The position numbers were made by a program, and so were the translations under genes. DNA of 64,000 nt from Burkholderia sp. (GTDB lineage Bacteria; Pseudomonadota; Gammaproteobacteria; Burkholderiales; Burkholderiaceae): assembly GCA_031253835.1 (NCBI GenBank), contig JAIRVP010000039.1, forward strand, positions 1 through 64,000, given 5' to 3'. Of the stretch, positions 23,637-33,106 are shown one piece after another. How positions within the stretch are numbered: position 1 is the first letter of the stretch; each line of letters begins with the position of its first letter. The notes under the pieces were generated by a model that was not told the origin of the DNA, ran no database searches, and saw nothing but the letters and a program-made list of their open reading frames with translations.

Positions 23637-23672
23637 GATGGTTCTCCTGTGGCCGCGATCGGGCCCGTTGCG

Positions 23673-24278
23673 TCAGGCCGCGAGGGCCGATGCCGCTTCC
23701 TTCGCCGATGCAATGGCGTCACTGCGCTTGTCCGGCCCCATCGCGACGCCTTCCGCGCGAATGAACGTGATGTCCGTGATGCCGAGAAAACCGAACGCAT
23801 CTCTCAGATAGGTTTCCTGATGATCGAACGACGCGACCGGCGACCCGGCGCTGTACACGCCGCCGCGCGACGACGCGATAACCAGCTTCTTGCCGCCGGA
23901 CAGCCCGACCGGCCCGTTCTCGGTGTAGCGGAACGTCTTGCCGGCTACCGAGATGCGGTCGATCCACGCCTTCAGTTGCGACGCGATGCCGAAGTTGTAC
24001 ATCGGTGCGCCGATGACCACGATGTCGGTCGCGAGGAACGCGTCGAGCGCGCGCTGGCCGATCTCGACGTCCGCCTTCAGCGCGTCGCTCACCGGCGCGC
24101 CTTGCGCGGCGGCGAGGTGATCGGCCGTCAGATGGCCGATCGGCGTCGCGGCGAGGTCGAGGCGCGTCACCGCGAGGCCCGGATCGCGGGCGCGGAAGTT
24201 GGCGACGATCTCGGCCGACAGTTCGCGGCTCACCGAGCCTTGGCCGAGGATGCTGGAATCGATGTGCAGCAGTTTCAT
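23673..24278 (-). CDS. azoR: FMN-dependent NADH:quinone/azo reductase
   Basis: A 201-residue flavodoxin-fold enzyme. The pattern [13 protein letters not shown] near the N-terminus binds FMN phosphate, and [19 protein letters not shown] followed by [14 protein letters not shown] is the AzoR signature. These dimers perform two-electron reduction of quinones and azo compounds with NADH. It sits 27 bp downstream of yceI and 36 bp upstream of pirin in the same operon. Confidence 0.9.
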   Translation of the reverse strand: MKLLHIDSSILGQGSVSRELSAEIVANFRARDPGLAVTRLDLAATPIGHLTADHLAAAQGAPVSDALKADVEIGQRALDAFLATDIVVIGAPMYNFGIASQLKAWIDRISVAGKTFRYTENGPVGLSGGKKLVIASSRGGVYSAGSPVASFDHQETYLRDAFGFLGITDITFIRAEGVAMGPDKRSDAIASAKEAASALAA

Positions 24279-24305
24279 GAGGATTCTCCGAACGGGATGA
24301 CGGGA

Positions 24306-24884
24306 TTACTGCTTGAGGGCTTCGGCGGTGATCAGCAGGCGCGTCTTCATGTTGAAGCCGTACGCCTTGCCGAAATCGACGCCGAATTCGCTGCGGTCGA
24401 ACTCACCCACCGCATCGACGCCGCACACTTCGCGCTTGAGCATCGGATGCGGCATGCACTTGAACGAATCGATCTTCAGCGTGAGCGGACGCGTCACGCC
24501 GTGCATCGTGAGATTGCCGACCACCGTCGCCGGCTTGTCGCCGTTGAACGTGATCGCACCCTTGTAGGTCGCTTCCGGGAACTTCGACGCGTCGAAGAAC
24601 TGGTTCGACTGCAGGTCCTGGTCGAGCTTGGTGCTGCCCGTGTGAACCGATGCGATCGCCGTCGTCACGTCGACGGTGCCGGTCTTCGCCGCGCGGTCGA
24701 GCGTCACGGTGCCGCTCGACTTGTCGAACTTGCCGCGCCAGACCGACAGGCCGCCGATGTGATCGGCCTCGAAGCTCGGGTACGTGTGGTCCGGATCGAG
24801 CTGGTACGTCGATGCGGCGGCGAATGCGGAGAACGACAACGATGCGGCGAGTGCGCCGGCGGCGATCGTCAGGGTCTTGTTCAA
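24306..24884 (-). CDS. yceI: YceI-family periplasmic protein
   Basis: A 192-residue exported lipocalin-like beta-barrel. The signal peptide ends FAAAS; the mature part starts [19 protein letters not shown], and [18 protein letters not shown] and [11 protein letters not shown] are YceI family markers. Related proteins bind polyprenyl quinones or other amphiphiles in the periplasm. First gene of the operon divergent from the LysR-type regulator; a shared 118-bp promoter region separates the two. Confidence 0.88.
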   Translation of the reverse strand: MNKTLTIAAGALAASLSFSAFAAASTYQLDPDHTYPSFEADHIGGLSVWRGKFDKSSGTVTLDRAAKTGTVDVTTAIASVHTGSTKLDQDLQSNQFFDASKFPEATYKGAITFNGDKPATVVGNLTMHGVTRPLTLKIDSFKCMPHPMLKREVCGVDAVGEFDRSEFGVDFGKAYGFNMKTRLLITAEALKQ

Positions 24885-24970
24885 TTCAATCTCCTTGAGA
24901 CTTCAGGGGTTCGTTTGTAGCGTGAGACCAGTATGGAGATGGAAGCTGCTTTACACTAGACGGATAAATA

Positions 24971-24985
24971 GGATTTGATTAATCC
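24971..24985. promoter_or_regulatory. LysR-type operator (GGATT-N5-AATCC)
   Basis: A perfect 15-bp dyad carrying the T-N11-A core lies in the divergent promoter, 18-32 bp before the LysR gene and about 90 bp upstream of yceI. A GGATAAATAGGATT repeat of the left half lies immediately before it. Position and form fit the primary binding site of the adjacent regulator. Confidence 0.55.
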
Positions 24986-25002
24986 ATTTTTGGAGGAATC
25001 CG

Positions 25003-25926
25003 ATGCTCGATCTGAATGATCTCGCGCTGTTCGTCCAGGTCGTCCGGGCCGGCAGCTTCTCGGAGGCCGCGCGGCGCCTGCGCATGCCCGCCAATACGCT
25101 GAGCCGGCGCATCGACCAGCTCGAGGGGCAGATCGGCACGCGCCTGCTGCATCGCTCGACCCGCAAGCTCGCGCCGAGCACCGAAGGCCAGGCGCTGTTC
25201 GAGCGCTATGCGCCGGCGCTCGACCGGATCTTCGAGATCGAGCGGCAGCATGCGGACGGGCAGGAACCGGCCGGCAAGGTGCGCGTAACGGCGATGGCCG
25301 GCCTGTTCGAATTTTTCAAGCTGGAATGGCTGGCCGAGTTCTATGCGCGCTATCCGCAGATCAGCATCGACTTCCTGCTCGACGACACGCCGTCCGACCT
25401 GATCGCCGAGCGCATCGACCTCGCGCTGCGTATCGGCGTCGAGACCGGCAGCAGCTTCCGCGTGCGCCGGATCGCACCGGGCACGATGATCCTCGCCGCG
25501 AGCCCCGCCTATCTCGAGCAACGCGGCACGCCGCGCACGCCGCGCGAGCTGGCCGACCACGATTGCCTGACGGTGTCCAGCCGCCAGGGGCGCAGCATGT
25601 GGCGCCTGCAGGGGCCGCGCGGCACGCAGGAGATCTCGATCGACGGCCGTTTCTCGGTCAACGACATGCGCGTGGTCGTGCAGGCGTGCATCGCCGGGCT
25701 CGGCATCGCGCTGGTGCCGGAGCTGCTCGTCGCGCCGGCGACCGAGCAGGGCAAGCTGGTGCGCGTGCTGCCGTCCTATCGGCGCTCGAGCACCGGCCTC
25801 GGGTTGCAGCTCGTCTATACGAGCCGCCCGCCGCTGCCGCCCGCGGTCACGGTCGTCGCCGAGTTTCTGCTGGAGAAGCTCGGTCAGGGGATCCCAGGGT
25901 ACCCGGAGCCTGCGGCCGACCGATAA
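25003..25926 (+). CDS. LysR-family transcriptional regulator
   Basis: A 307-residue LysR regulator. The N-terminal HTH is clear (LDLNDLALFVQVVRAGSFSEAARRLRMPANTLSRRIDQLEGQIG), then the periplasmic-binding-like effector domain from about residue 90. Transcribed away from the yceI operon, which it most likely controls. A good Shine-Dalgarno (GGAGG) precedes the ATG. The effector is unknown; azoreductase-linked LysR proteins often respond to quinone-type stress. Confidence 0.88.
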   Translation: MLDLNDLALFVQVVRAGSFSEAARRLRMPANTLSRRIDQLEGQIGTRLLHRSTRKLAPSTEGQALFERYAPALDRIFEIERQHADGQEPAGKVRVTAMAGLFEFFKLEWLAEFYARYPQISIDFLLDDTPSDLIAERIDLALRIGVETGSSFRVRRIAPGTMILAASPAYLEQRGTPRTPRELADHDCLTVSSRQGRSMWRLQGPRGTQEISIDGRFSVNDMRVVVQACIAGLGIALVPELLVAPATEQGKLVRVLPSYRRSSTGLGLQLVYTSRPPLPPAVTVVAEFLLEKLGQGIPGYPEPAADR

Positions 25927-26057
25927 CGTTTCGTTGTCGCGGCGAACGGAATTTCTTGTTGGACGCGGATTTTCGGCGCACGAACACTGCGGGGCATCGC
26001 GTCAGGTACGCACTGACGCCCATGCAAGGGCCCGGGGCCCCACCGCAGGAGACACCC

Positions 26058-27446
26058 ATGCCGGCAACAGGAACATCCATCAACGTCCGGGAATTCATCG
26101 ACGAACGCCCCGTCAGCCCGTTTCAGTGGCTGGTGGGGCTGCTCACGTTCGTCGTGATCTCGCTGGACGGCTGGGATACCGTCATCATCGGCTTCGTCGT
26201 GCCGGAGCTCATCAAGGAATGGGGCGTCACGAAGAGCGCACTGGCGCCGGTGCTCAGCGCCGCGTTGTTCGGCCTGGCGGCCGGCGCGCTGTTGGGCGGG
26301 CCGATCGCCGACCGGTTCGGGCGCAAGCGCGTGCTGGTCACGAGCGTGCTGATCATCGGCGTCGGGACGCTGGCCACCGCGCACGCGACGTCGCTCGCGA
26401 TGATGCTGCCGATCCGCTTCATCACCGGGCTCGGCCTCGGCGCCGTGATGCCGAACGTCGTGACGCTGTGGTCCGAGTACGTGCCGGAACGCCGGCGCTC
26501 GTTCCTCGTGACGGTCGTGTACAGCGGGTTCACGGTCGGCGCCGCGCTGTGCGGGTTCATCGCGGCGTGGATCATCCCGAGCTACGGATGGCGTGCGATG
26601 CTGACGGTGGGCGGTGCGCTGGCCGTCGCATGCGTGCCGCTTCTCATGCTGTGGCTGCCCGAATCGGTCGCATTCCTGACGGTTCAGAACAGGCGTCCCG
26701 ACCTGATTGCGAAGATCCTTTCCGCGATCGGCCGCACGCGCGTGGCGGCCGATACGGCCTTCTTCCTGCCCGCGCAACCGAAGGTGAAAGGCGGCGCGAT
26801 CGGCACGATCCTGTCGGCACGCTATATCGCGGGCACGGTCCTGATCTGGCTGTGCTATTTCGTCGGGCTGTTCGTCCTTTACCTGCTGTACAACTGGCTG
26901 CCGACGATGGCGAAGGACGCCGGCTACACGAGCGCGCAGGGCGCGATCATGGTCGGCTTCCTGAACTGGGGCGGCACGCTGGGCTCGGTCGCGATCGGCT
27001 GGCTGATGGATCGCTTCGATCGCTACCGGGTGATCGCCGCGAGTTTTTGCCTGGCCGCGCTGTCGCTGTGGGCCGTGCACGGGATGCAGTCGACGTTCTG
27101 GGCCTTGCAGGTTCTCGCCTTTGCGTGGGGCTGGTTCATTCCCGGCACGAATACCGGCATGAACGCGCTGACCGCGCGCTTCTACCCGACCGTCGCGCGA
27201 TCCACCGGCCTGAGCTGGATGCACGCGTTCGGACGGCTGGGTGCGATCGGCAGCGCATTTGCCGGCGCGTCCCTGCTGAGCGCGGGGCTGGGCCTCGGTC
27301 AGATTCTCCCGCTGATGGCCGTCGCGCCGCTGACCGGCGCGGTGGCCGTGCTCGTGATCGCGGCGCTCGTGAAGCGCTGGGCGCTGGCCGATGAATCGGT
27401 GGGGGTGGCCGCGCCTTCGGTAACCGGGGTGTCCGCGAATACGTGA
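26058..27446 (+). CDS. Aromatic-acid:proton symporter, MFS family
   Basis: A 462-residue major-facilitator protein with about 12 membrane segments. The SLDGWDTVIIGFVVPEL motif in helix 1 matches the aromatic acid:H+ symporter subfamily (PcaK, BenK, MhpT), where the Asp is needed for uptake. GGPIADRFGRKRVL is the cytoplasmic loop motif. The ATG at 26058 is chosen because CAGGAGA lies 8 bases upstream; earlier in-frame starts lack this. It lies 131 bp after the LysR gene and may be a separate unit. No catabolic gene flanks it, so the substrate cannot be named. Confidence 0.82.
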   Translation: MPATGTSINVREFIDERPVSPFQWLVGLLTFVVISLDGWDTVIIGFVVPELIKEWGVTKSALAPVLSAALFGLAAGALLGGPIADRFGRKRVLVTSVLIIGVGTLATAHATSLAMMLPIRFITGLGLGAVMPNVVTLWSEYVPERRRSFLVTVVYSGFTVGAALCGFIAAWIIPSYGWRAMLTVGGALAVACVPLLMLWLPESVAFLTVQNRRPDLIAKILSAIGRTRVAADTAFFLPAQPKVKGGAIGTILSARYIAGTVLIWLCYFVGLFVLYLLYNWLPTMAKDAGYTSAQGAIMVGFLNWGGTLGSVAIGWLMDRFDRYRVIAASFCLAALSLWAVHGMQSTFWALQVLAFAWGWFIPGTNTGMNALTARFYPTVARSTGLSWMHAFGRLGAIGSAFAGASLLSAGLGLGQILPLMAVAPLTGAVAVLVIAALVKRWALADESVGVAAPSVTGVSANT

Positions 27447-27486
27447 TTCGATCCCGGCCCCCCGGCATCCGGCGGCCCGGGCCTGC

Positions 27487-28242
27487 CTAGACGCGGCCCG
27501 CCAGGTGAAACCGCGACGCCGGATGCCAAAGCCGCACCGACGTTGCAACGTGATCGCCAACCCAGGTGCGGCGCCTCAGCAACAGGCACGGCTCGCCGAT
27601 TTCCATTACGAGGTGCCGACGCACCTGTGCATTCGGCTTCTCCGCGTAGATCCTGAACTCGGCACGCTGAATCGGCGCCAGTCGCACCATGTAGTGATTC
27701 GGCGTCTCGATCGTGAAATCCTGTTCAAGATAAGCGGGAAACAACACCGGATTGACGTAGCGATCCTCGAACTGGATCGGCTCGTCTTCCTCGAAATGCA
27801 CGATGCGCGAATGAAACACGGGCCCCGAACGCAGTCCGAGCGCATCGATCGCTTCCGGGTCGACGCTGCGTTCGATCAGCAGGACCCGCGCACTGTGCCG
27901 GTGACCGCGCTCCGCAATTTCATCCGCAATGTTGCGAATCTCCAGCACCGTCGATTCGTAATGCCGGCGCTCGACGAACGTGCCGGCCCCCTGGATGCGG
28001 GTCAGCACGCGCTCGGCCGTCAGTTCGCGCAGCGCGCGAGAGACCGTCATCCGCGCCACGCCGAATTCCTTGACCAGTTCGGCCTCGGTTGGAATCGCAC
28101 CACCGGGCTTCCAGTCGCCCTTCGCGATCCGTTCGACGACGTAGCGCTTGATCTGCTGATAGGCCGGCAGTGCACGCGCCGGCACCGCGTCGCCCGATGC
28201 CCGCGCCGGCCGTGCGGAAAGTTCGCGTTCCGTTTCGTTCAT
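27487..28242 (-). CDS. hutC: HutC-type GntR-family repressor
   Basis: A 251-residue GntR regulator with winged HTH near residues 45-95 (GGAIPTEAELVKEFGVARMTVSRAL) and a C-terminal UTRA/chorismate-lyase-like effector domain containing HFEEDEPIQFEDRYVNP, the HutC pattern. HutC proteins repress histidine utilisation and respond to urocanate; here the regulated genes include an amino-acid importer and an odd ammonia-lyase paralogue, so the effector may differ. It lies 49 bp downstream of the lyase gene on the same strand and probably shares its operon. A GTxTAxAC operator lies at the head of that operon. Confidence 0.85.
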   Translation of the reverse strand: MNETERELSARPARASGDAVPARALPAYQQIKRYVVERIAKGDWKPGGAIPTEAELVKEFGVARMTVSRALRELTAERVLTRIQGAGTFVERRHYESTVLEIRNIADEIAERGHRHSARVLLIERSVDPEAIDALGLRSGPVFHSRIVHFEEDEPIQFEDRYVNPVLFPAYLEQDFTIETPNHYMVRLAPIQRAEFRIYAEKPNAQVRRHLVMEIGEPCLLLRRRTWVGDHVATSVRLWHPASRFHLAGRV

Positions 28243-28291
28243 GGGCCCTCGACCGAATGATTGGTGGATGACTCGCCGCCCTCGTCCATCG

Positions 28292-29785
28292 TCACTGCAA
28301 CGAAGGCGGCATGCCCGCGACGATGCCTGCCGCAATCGCGATATCGTCCGCGAGCGGCCGGTCGTCGTGATATGCCGGCACGCGTTCGCGCACATGCCGC
28401 CATAACGCGTCGGTCGACGCCGCGCGCCCCGTTTCGTCCGACTGCAGATCGTATGCCTGCGCGGCGGCCAGCAGCTCGATCGCGAGCACGCGCGTCGTAT
28501 TCTCGATGATGTCGAGCGCCTTCAGCGCGGCCGGCGTCGCGTGGCACAGGTGATCTTCCTGCAGCCCCGACGTGATGCCGCCGTCGAGGCTCGCCGGTGC
28601 CGCGAGCCGCTGATTCTGCGCGACCAGCGCGACCGCCGTGTACTGCGCGATCATGAAGCCCGAACAGCTGCCGCCCGGCGTCGCGAGAAACGCCGGCAGC
28701 CCGCTGACGAGCGGATTCACGAGCCGGTCGAGACGCCGCTCGGCGATCGCGGCGACCTGCGCCATCGCGGCCGCGAGGCTGTCCATCGCGAGCGCGATGC
28801 CCGCGCCAACCGCATGTGCCTGCGAATGCGCGACCGGCGCCTCCCGCGTGCCGGCAACGATCGGATTGTCGGTGACGGACGCGAGTTCGCGATCGACCAC
28901 CTCTGCCGTGACGACGAATACGTCGCGCGCCGCGCCATGCACGTGCGGAATCGTGCGCAGGCTGAGCGGGTCCTGCGTATGCCGGCCGCTCGCGGCGGAA
29001 AGCATTCCGCTGCCCGCCAGCAGCGCACGCAAACGGACACCGACCTGCCCGATGCCGGGCGAAATCCGCAGCGCGAGTGAATCCGGATCGAACGCGGCGA
29101 GTTGCCCGCCAAGGTTCTCGAAGCTCATCGCCGCAATCCAGTCGGCCCAGTCGAGCAACCGTTCCGCACGGGCGAGCGCGAGCGCGGCCAGGCCCGTGAC
29201 GCACGGCGTCCCGTTGACGAGGCTCAACCCCTCCTTCGCGCCGAGCACGAGCGGTTCACGGCCGATACGGCGTAGCGCCTCGTCGCCGCGAATGCGCTCG
29301 CCGCGATAGCGCGCATGACCGTGGCCAATACAGACGAGCGCGACGTGAGCCATGTGGGTCAGGTAGCCGACCGAGCCGTGCGCCGGCACTTCGGGCAGGC
29401 AATCGTGCTCGAGCAACGCGGCGAGCTGCTCGACGACATCGACTCGCACGCCCGAATACCCGTGTACGTAATTGTTGATCGCCGCTGCGATGATCGCGCG
29501 CGTTTCCGCCGCACCGAGCGGCACGCCGACGCCCACCGCGTGGCTCATCAGGATGTTGCGCGACAGCTCGCTCTGTTGAGCGGGCGACACGATCACATTG
29601 CACAACGCACCGACACCCGTGTTGACGCCGTACGCGCGAATGCCGCGTGCGACGATTTCGTCGACGAGTTCGCGCGCGGCGACGACACGCGCGCGGGCGT
29701 CGTCGGTCAATGCAAGCGGCGCGCCGGCGGCCACCGCCGCAACCTGTCGCCAGTCAAGCGGCTGTGCCGCACGGAATACGGTCAT
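28292..29785 (-). CDS. Histidine ammonia-lyase paralogue lacking the MIO-forming triad
   Basis: A 497-residue protein clearly of the HAL/PAL family: RAYGVNTGVGAL holds the active-site Tyr, SRNILMSHAVG the His, and KEGLSLVNGTP the Asn. However, the Ala-Ser-Gly that cyclises into the MIO electrophile is replaced: the text reads GSVGYLTHMAH near residue 138 instead of GSVGASG. The catalytic Tyr in QDPYSLR is Leu (QDPLSLR) and the late Glu (ASENK) is Gln-like (AQNQ). It is therefore unlikely to deaminate histidine by the normal mechanism. Context: amino-acid ABC importer upstream (7 bp) and HutC downstream. It may have a different reaction or be a binding/regulatory protein. Confidence 0.8.
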   Translation of the reverse strand: MTVFRAAQPLDWRQVAAVAAGAPLALTDDARARVVAARELVDEIVARGIRAYGVNTGVGALCNVIVSPAQQSELSRNILMSHAVGVGVPLGAAETRAIIAAAINNYVHGYSGVRVDVVEQLAALLEHDCLPEVPAHGSVGYLTHMAHVALVCIGHGHARYRGERIRGDEALRRIGREPLVLGAKEGLSLVNGTPCVTGLAALALARAERLLDWADWIAAMSFENLGGQLAAFDPDSLALRISPGIGQVGVRLRALLAGSGMLSAASGRHTQDPLSLRTIPHVHGAARDVFVVTAEVVDRELASVTDNPIVAGTREAPVAHSQAHAVGAGIALAMDSLAAAMAQVAAIAERRLDRLVNPLVSGLPAFLATPGGSCSGFMIAQYTAVALVAQNQRLAAPASLDGGITSGLQEDHLCHATPAALKALDIIENTTRVLAIELLAAAQAYDLQSDETGRAASTDALWRHVRERVPAYHDDRPLADDIAIAAGIVAGMPPSLQ

Positions 29786-29792
29786 GGCAGCC

Positions 29793-30584
29793 TCAGTTCG
29801 TGGCGCGATCGTGGTGGCTCGACACGAATTGCCGGAAGCGCCCGGAGGTCTGACCGCCGAAGACCTCGTCGGGCGTCCCGTCGGTATCGACTTCGCCCTG
29901 ATGCAGGAACATCACGCGATTCGACACGTGCCGCGCAAAGCCCATTTCGTGCGTGACGACCAGCATCGTGCGGCCTTCTTCCGCGAGCGAGCGCATCACG
30001 CGCAGCACCTCGCCGACCAGCTCGGGGTCGAGCGCCGACGTCGGTTCGTCGAACAGCATCACTTTCGGATGCATCGCCAGGGCGCGGGCGATCGCGACAC
30101 GCTGTTGCTGACCGCCCGACAGGTGGGCAGGATAGTAGCCGCGCTTGTCCGCGAGGCCGACGCGCGCGAGCAGCGCCTCGGCCTCCTCGACCGCTTCGGC
30201 GCGGCTGCGCTTTTGCACGCGCAGCGGCCCTTCGACGAGGTTGTCGAGCACCGTCATGTGGGACCACAGGTTGAAGTTCTGGAACACCATCCCGAGCTGG
30301 GAGCGGATCCGGTCCACCTGGCGCCGGTCGCTCGGGTGCAGCTTGCCGTCGCGCGCGCGCTTCATCGCCAGTTCTTCGCCCGCGAGCGCGACGGAGCCGT
30401 CGTCGGGGGTCTCGAGCAGGTTCAGGCAGCGCAGGAACGTGCTCTTGCCCGATCCGCTCGCGCCGAGGATCGAGATGACGTCGCCCTCATGCGCGTCGAG
30501 CGAAATGCCCTTCAGCACATGATGATCGCCGAACGACTTGTGGATGTTCTTGACCGACAGCGCAACGGGAGCAGCGGTGTTCAT
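29793..30584 (-). CDS. Polar amino-acid ABC importer, ATPase
   Basis: A 263-residue ATPase of the HisP/GlnQ type. Walker [10 protein letters not shown] near residue 40, signature [15 protein letters not shown], Walker [13 protein letters not shown] and switch His in [10 protein letters not shown] are all present. It drives import of the amino acid captured by the binding protein at the operon head. It ends 7 bp before the ammonia-lyase-like gene, so uptake and metabolism are co-expressed. Confidence 0.9.
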   Translation of the reverse strand: MNTAAPVALSVKNIHKSFGDHHVLKGISLDAHEGDVISILGASGSGKSTFLRCLNLLETPDDGSVALAGEELAMKRARDGKLHPSDRRQVDRIRSQLGMVFQNFNLWSHMTVLDNLVEGPLRVQKRSRAEAVEEAEALLARVGLADKRGYYPAHLSGGQQQRVAIARALAMHPKVMLFDEPTSALDPELVGEVLRVMRSLAEEGRTMLVVTHEMGFARHVSNRVMFLHQGEVDTDGTPDEVFGGQTSGRFRQFVSSHHDRATN

Positions 30585-30611
30585 CGAATTCTCCAGGAAG
30601 GAATGGCGCGC

Positions 30612-31358
30612 TCAGGATGCGACGCGCTGGGCATTGCGGTTCGCTGCGGCCGGCGCACCGGAAGACTTCGGCGCGCGCAGGTGCCCCGAGAGCCGCCATT
30701 CGAGCGCGCCGAGCAGGCGCACGACGATGAAGTTCAGGCCCAGATAGATGACGGCCGCGCAGACGAACACTTCGGTCGTCCGATAGGTTTGCTGGATGAT
30801 CTGCTGCGCGACGCCGGTCACCTCCCACACCGTGACGAGGCTGGCCAGCGCGGTCGACTTGACGAGCAGCACGGCTTCGGTCGAATAAGCGGGCAGGCAC
30901 TGGCGCAGCGCGATCGGGCCGATCACGCGCCGCAGCAGCGCGAAACCCGACAGACCGATCGAATAGCCGGCTTCGATCTGCCCGACCGGCACGGCCATCA
31001 GCCCGCCACGCAGGATCTCGGCGGTGTAGCCTGCCGTGCACAGCGCGAGCGACAGCACCGCACACACGTACGGCTCGCGCAACAGCGGCCACATGAAGCT
31101 TTCGCGGATCACGCCGAACTGGCCGAGCCCGTAGTACACGAGGAACATCTGAATCAGCAGTGGCGAGCCGCGAAATACCAGGATGTAGGCGCGTGCAAAG
31201 CGGTTCGGCAGCCAGTGCGGCGACACGCGCATCGTGACGATCACGAGCGACAGCAGGCCGCCGAGCACGAGCGATGCAAAGAACAGCCCGAGCGTGGTCG
31301 GCACGGCCGCGAGCAGCTGGCGCAGCGTATCGAAGAGAAAGTCGAAATCGATGGACAT
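30612..31358 (-). CDS. Polar amino-acid ABC importer, permease (HisM-like)
   Basis: A 248-residue inner-membrane permease with about five hydrophobic segments and the EAA coupling loop EAGYSIGLSGFALLRRVIGPIA near residue 155. FRGSPLLIQMFLVYYG near residue 70 is typical of HisM/GlnP-class permeases. It pairs with the adjacent upstream permease, 12 bp away. The substrate class is polar amino acids by family; histidine or a related imidazole compound is suggested only by the HutC/lyase neighbours. Confidence 0.88.
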   Translation of the reverse strand: MSIDFDFLFDTLRQLLAAVPTTLGLFFASLVLGGLLSLVIVTMRVSPHWLPNRFARAYILVFRGSPLLIQMFLVYYGLGQFGVIRESFMWPLLREPYVCAVLSLALCTAGYTAEILRGGLMAVPVGQIEAGYSIGLSGFALLRRVIGPIALRQCLPAYSTEAVLLVKSTALASLVTVWEVTGVAQQIIQQTYRTTEVFVCAAVIYLGLNFIVVRLLGALEWRLSGHLRAPKSSGAPAAANRNAQRVAS

Positions 31359-31370
31359 GCTCGTTCTCCG

Positions 31371-32093
31371 TCAGTTGCGCGCGAAATTGCGGCGGAACGA
31401 CCGACCGACGATCGCTTCCGCCCGGTTGAACACGCGGTTCGACAAGCCCGTCATCAGCAGGTACAACGCACCGCCCGCGACGAAGAACACGAAGTACTGA
31501 TGGGTCGAATTGGCAGCGATCTGGCTCGTGCGCAGCAGCTCGGCGAGGCCGGTGACCGAGATCAGTGCCGAGTCCTTCAGGCTCAATTGCCACACGTTGC
31601 CGATACCGGGCAGCGCAAAGCGCAGCACCTGCGGGACCAGGATGCGGCGCAGCACCATGCTGCTCGGCATGCCGATCGAGCGCGCCGCTTCGAGCTCGCC
31701 CTTCGACACCGCGAGCACCGCCGCGCGATACACCTCCGCCTGGTAGGCGCCCGAGATCATTCCGACCGCGAGCGCGCCGATCACGAACGGCGGCACGCCG
31801 ATGAAGCCTTCCGCGCCGAACCACTGGCCGACGGCCGTGACGAGCGTCGAGCCGCCGAAGTAGAACAGATAGATGACGAGCAGTTCGGGCACGCCGCGAA
31901 ACACCGTCGTGTACAGGTCACCCAGCAGGCGGGCGCTGCGGTAGCGTGACAGCTTTGCCGCCGCGATCGCCGCGCCGATCACGGCGCCGACCGCGAGCGC
32001 GGCGAGCGTCAGCGCCACCGTCATCAGTGCGGCGAGCAGCAGCACGCCGCCCCAGCCTTCGGTTCCGAAGCCGAGCATTTCAAGAATCGCCAT
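31371..32093 (-). CDS. Polar amino-acid ABC importer, permease (HisQ-like)
   Basis: A 240-residue permease with about five hydrophobic segments, FRGVPELLVIYLFYFG and the EAA loop GELEAARSIGMPSSMVLRRI. It forms a heterodimer with the HisM-like protein. The start at 32093 is the first ATG that gives a family-like N-terminus; the longer frame upstream reads through the intergenic gap. About 90 bp separate it from the binding-protein gene, more than elsewhere in the operon. Confidence 0.88.
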   Translation of the reverse strand: MAILEMLGFGTEGWGGVLLLAALMTVALTLAALAVGAVIGAAIAAAKLSRYRSARLLGDLYTTVFRGVPELLVIYLFYFGGSTLVTAVGQWFGAEGFIGVPPFVIGALAVGMISGAYQAEVYRAAVLAVSKGELEAARSIGMPSSMVLRRILVPQVLRFALPGIGNVWQLSLKDSALISVTGLAELLRTSQIAANSTHQYFVFFVAGGALYLLMTGLSNRVFNRAEAIVGRSFRRNFARN

Positions 32094-32185
32094 GCGTGCC
32101 TCCCGGCAAGCGTTGAGTGAATCTGCAGGATGCCTGCCGCCGCGCATCGCGCGAGGCGCTTACGCGGCGGCGGTCGAATGCGCGC

Positions 32186-33046
32186 TTACGGCGTGACGTC
32201 GGTCTTGAACCACTTGTCGGCAAGCTTCTTCACCGTGCCGTCTGCGAGCGCCGCGCCGATCGCGGTATCGAACTTCGTCTTCAGATCGGCGTCCTGCTTG
32301 CGGAACGCGAGCCCTTCGCCAGGCCCCCAGATCGGCCCGCCAAGCATCGGCCCCGCGAGCACGATTGACGCGTTGTCCTTCTTCGCGTTGTTCGCCGCGT
32401 AGTACGTGACGTCGTCGAACGATGCATCGATCCGCCCGGCGACGAGGTCGAGATCGCGCTCGGGCGAGGTCTTGTACACGCGAATCGACGCGATGTCCTT
32501 GAAGCTGTCGTTGATGAATTTCGTATAGACGGTGCCCGACTGGATGCCGATCGTCTTGCCCTTCAGCTGTTTGCGCAGGGCGTCGACGGTGGGCTTGTCC
32601 GCGCTCGCGTCACCCGACAGCTTGACGATCGGTGCGCCGGGCGCGGCTTTCGGCAGGATCTTGGTATCGGTGACGGCGAACGTCGCGGGCGTCGCCGCAT
32701 ACGGGCGCGAGAACAGCAGGATCTTTTCGCGCTCCGGCGTGATGGAAATCGCATCCATCAGGATGTCGAACTTGCCCGCCTGCAGGCCGGGGATCATCCC
32801 GTCCCAGTCCTGCGCGACCATGTTGCACTGCACCTTGATCCGCTCGCACACGTTGGCGAGCAGTTCCGGTTCGAAACCGCCCAGCTTGCCGCCGGGCAGC
32901 GTGAGGTTCCACGGTGCGTAGCCGCCCTCGAGCGCGACCGTCACCGTCTTCCATTCCTTTGCCTGTACGGGAGCCGCGAGCGTTGCCGCTGCAGCCGTGA
33001 TGACGCCGATCGCCCTGAGTGCCCACTTGATGCGCTTGCCGTTCAC
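32186..33046 (-). CDS. Amino-acid ABC importer, periplasmic binding protein
   Basis: A 286-residue exported binding protein of the HisJ/lysine-arginine-ornithine type (SBP_bac_3). The signal peptide ends APVQAKEW. The ligand-pocket pattern GGYAPWNLTLPGGKLGGFEPELL, then DWDGMIPGLQAGKFDILMDA and SPERDLDLVAGRIDAS, are family hallmarks; the pocket Trp sits near residue 44. The GTG at 33046 follows AAGGAGA at ideal spacing and places the signal peptide at the very N-terminus, so it is preferred to the ATG 30 bases upstream. First gene of the operon. Confidence 0.88.
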   Translation of the reverse strand: MNGKRIKWALRAIGVITAAAATLAAPVQAKEWKTVTVALEGGYAPWNLTLPGGKLGGFEPELLANVCERIKVQCNMVAQDWDGMIPGLQAGKFDILMDAISITPEREKILLFSRPYAATPATFAVTDTKILPKAAPGAPIVKLSGDASADKPTVDALRKQLKGKTIGIQSGTVYTKFINDSFKDIASIRVYKTSPERDLDLVAGRIDASFDDVTYYAANNAKKDNASIVLAGPMLGGPIWGPGEGLAFRKQDADLKTKFDTAIGAALADGTVKKLADKWFKTDVTP

Positions 33047-33106
33047 GAGATTTCTCCTTGCGTTGAAGTTCGCCATCCCTTCGGTGCAGCAAGCCGCCTC
33101 AGGAAT

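Noticed and set aside
21462..24920. Long plus-strand open frame opposite the MFS-pirin-azoreductase-yceI operon
   Set aside because: It crosses four well-supported genes on the other strand and encodes only Arg/Gln/His-rich sequence without motifs.
25326..26057. Long N-terminal extension of the aromatic-acid transporter frame
   Set aside because: It overlaps the LysR gene in another frame and reads as Arg/Ala-rich shadow; a good Shine-Dalgarno supports the start at 26058.
27447..27486. Bidirectional terminator between the MFS gene and hutC
   Set aside because: GC-rich and partly self-complementary, but arms have several mismatches and no T-tract on either strand.
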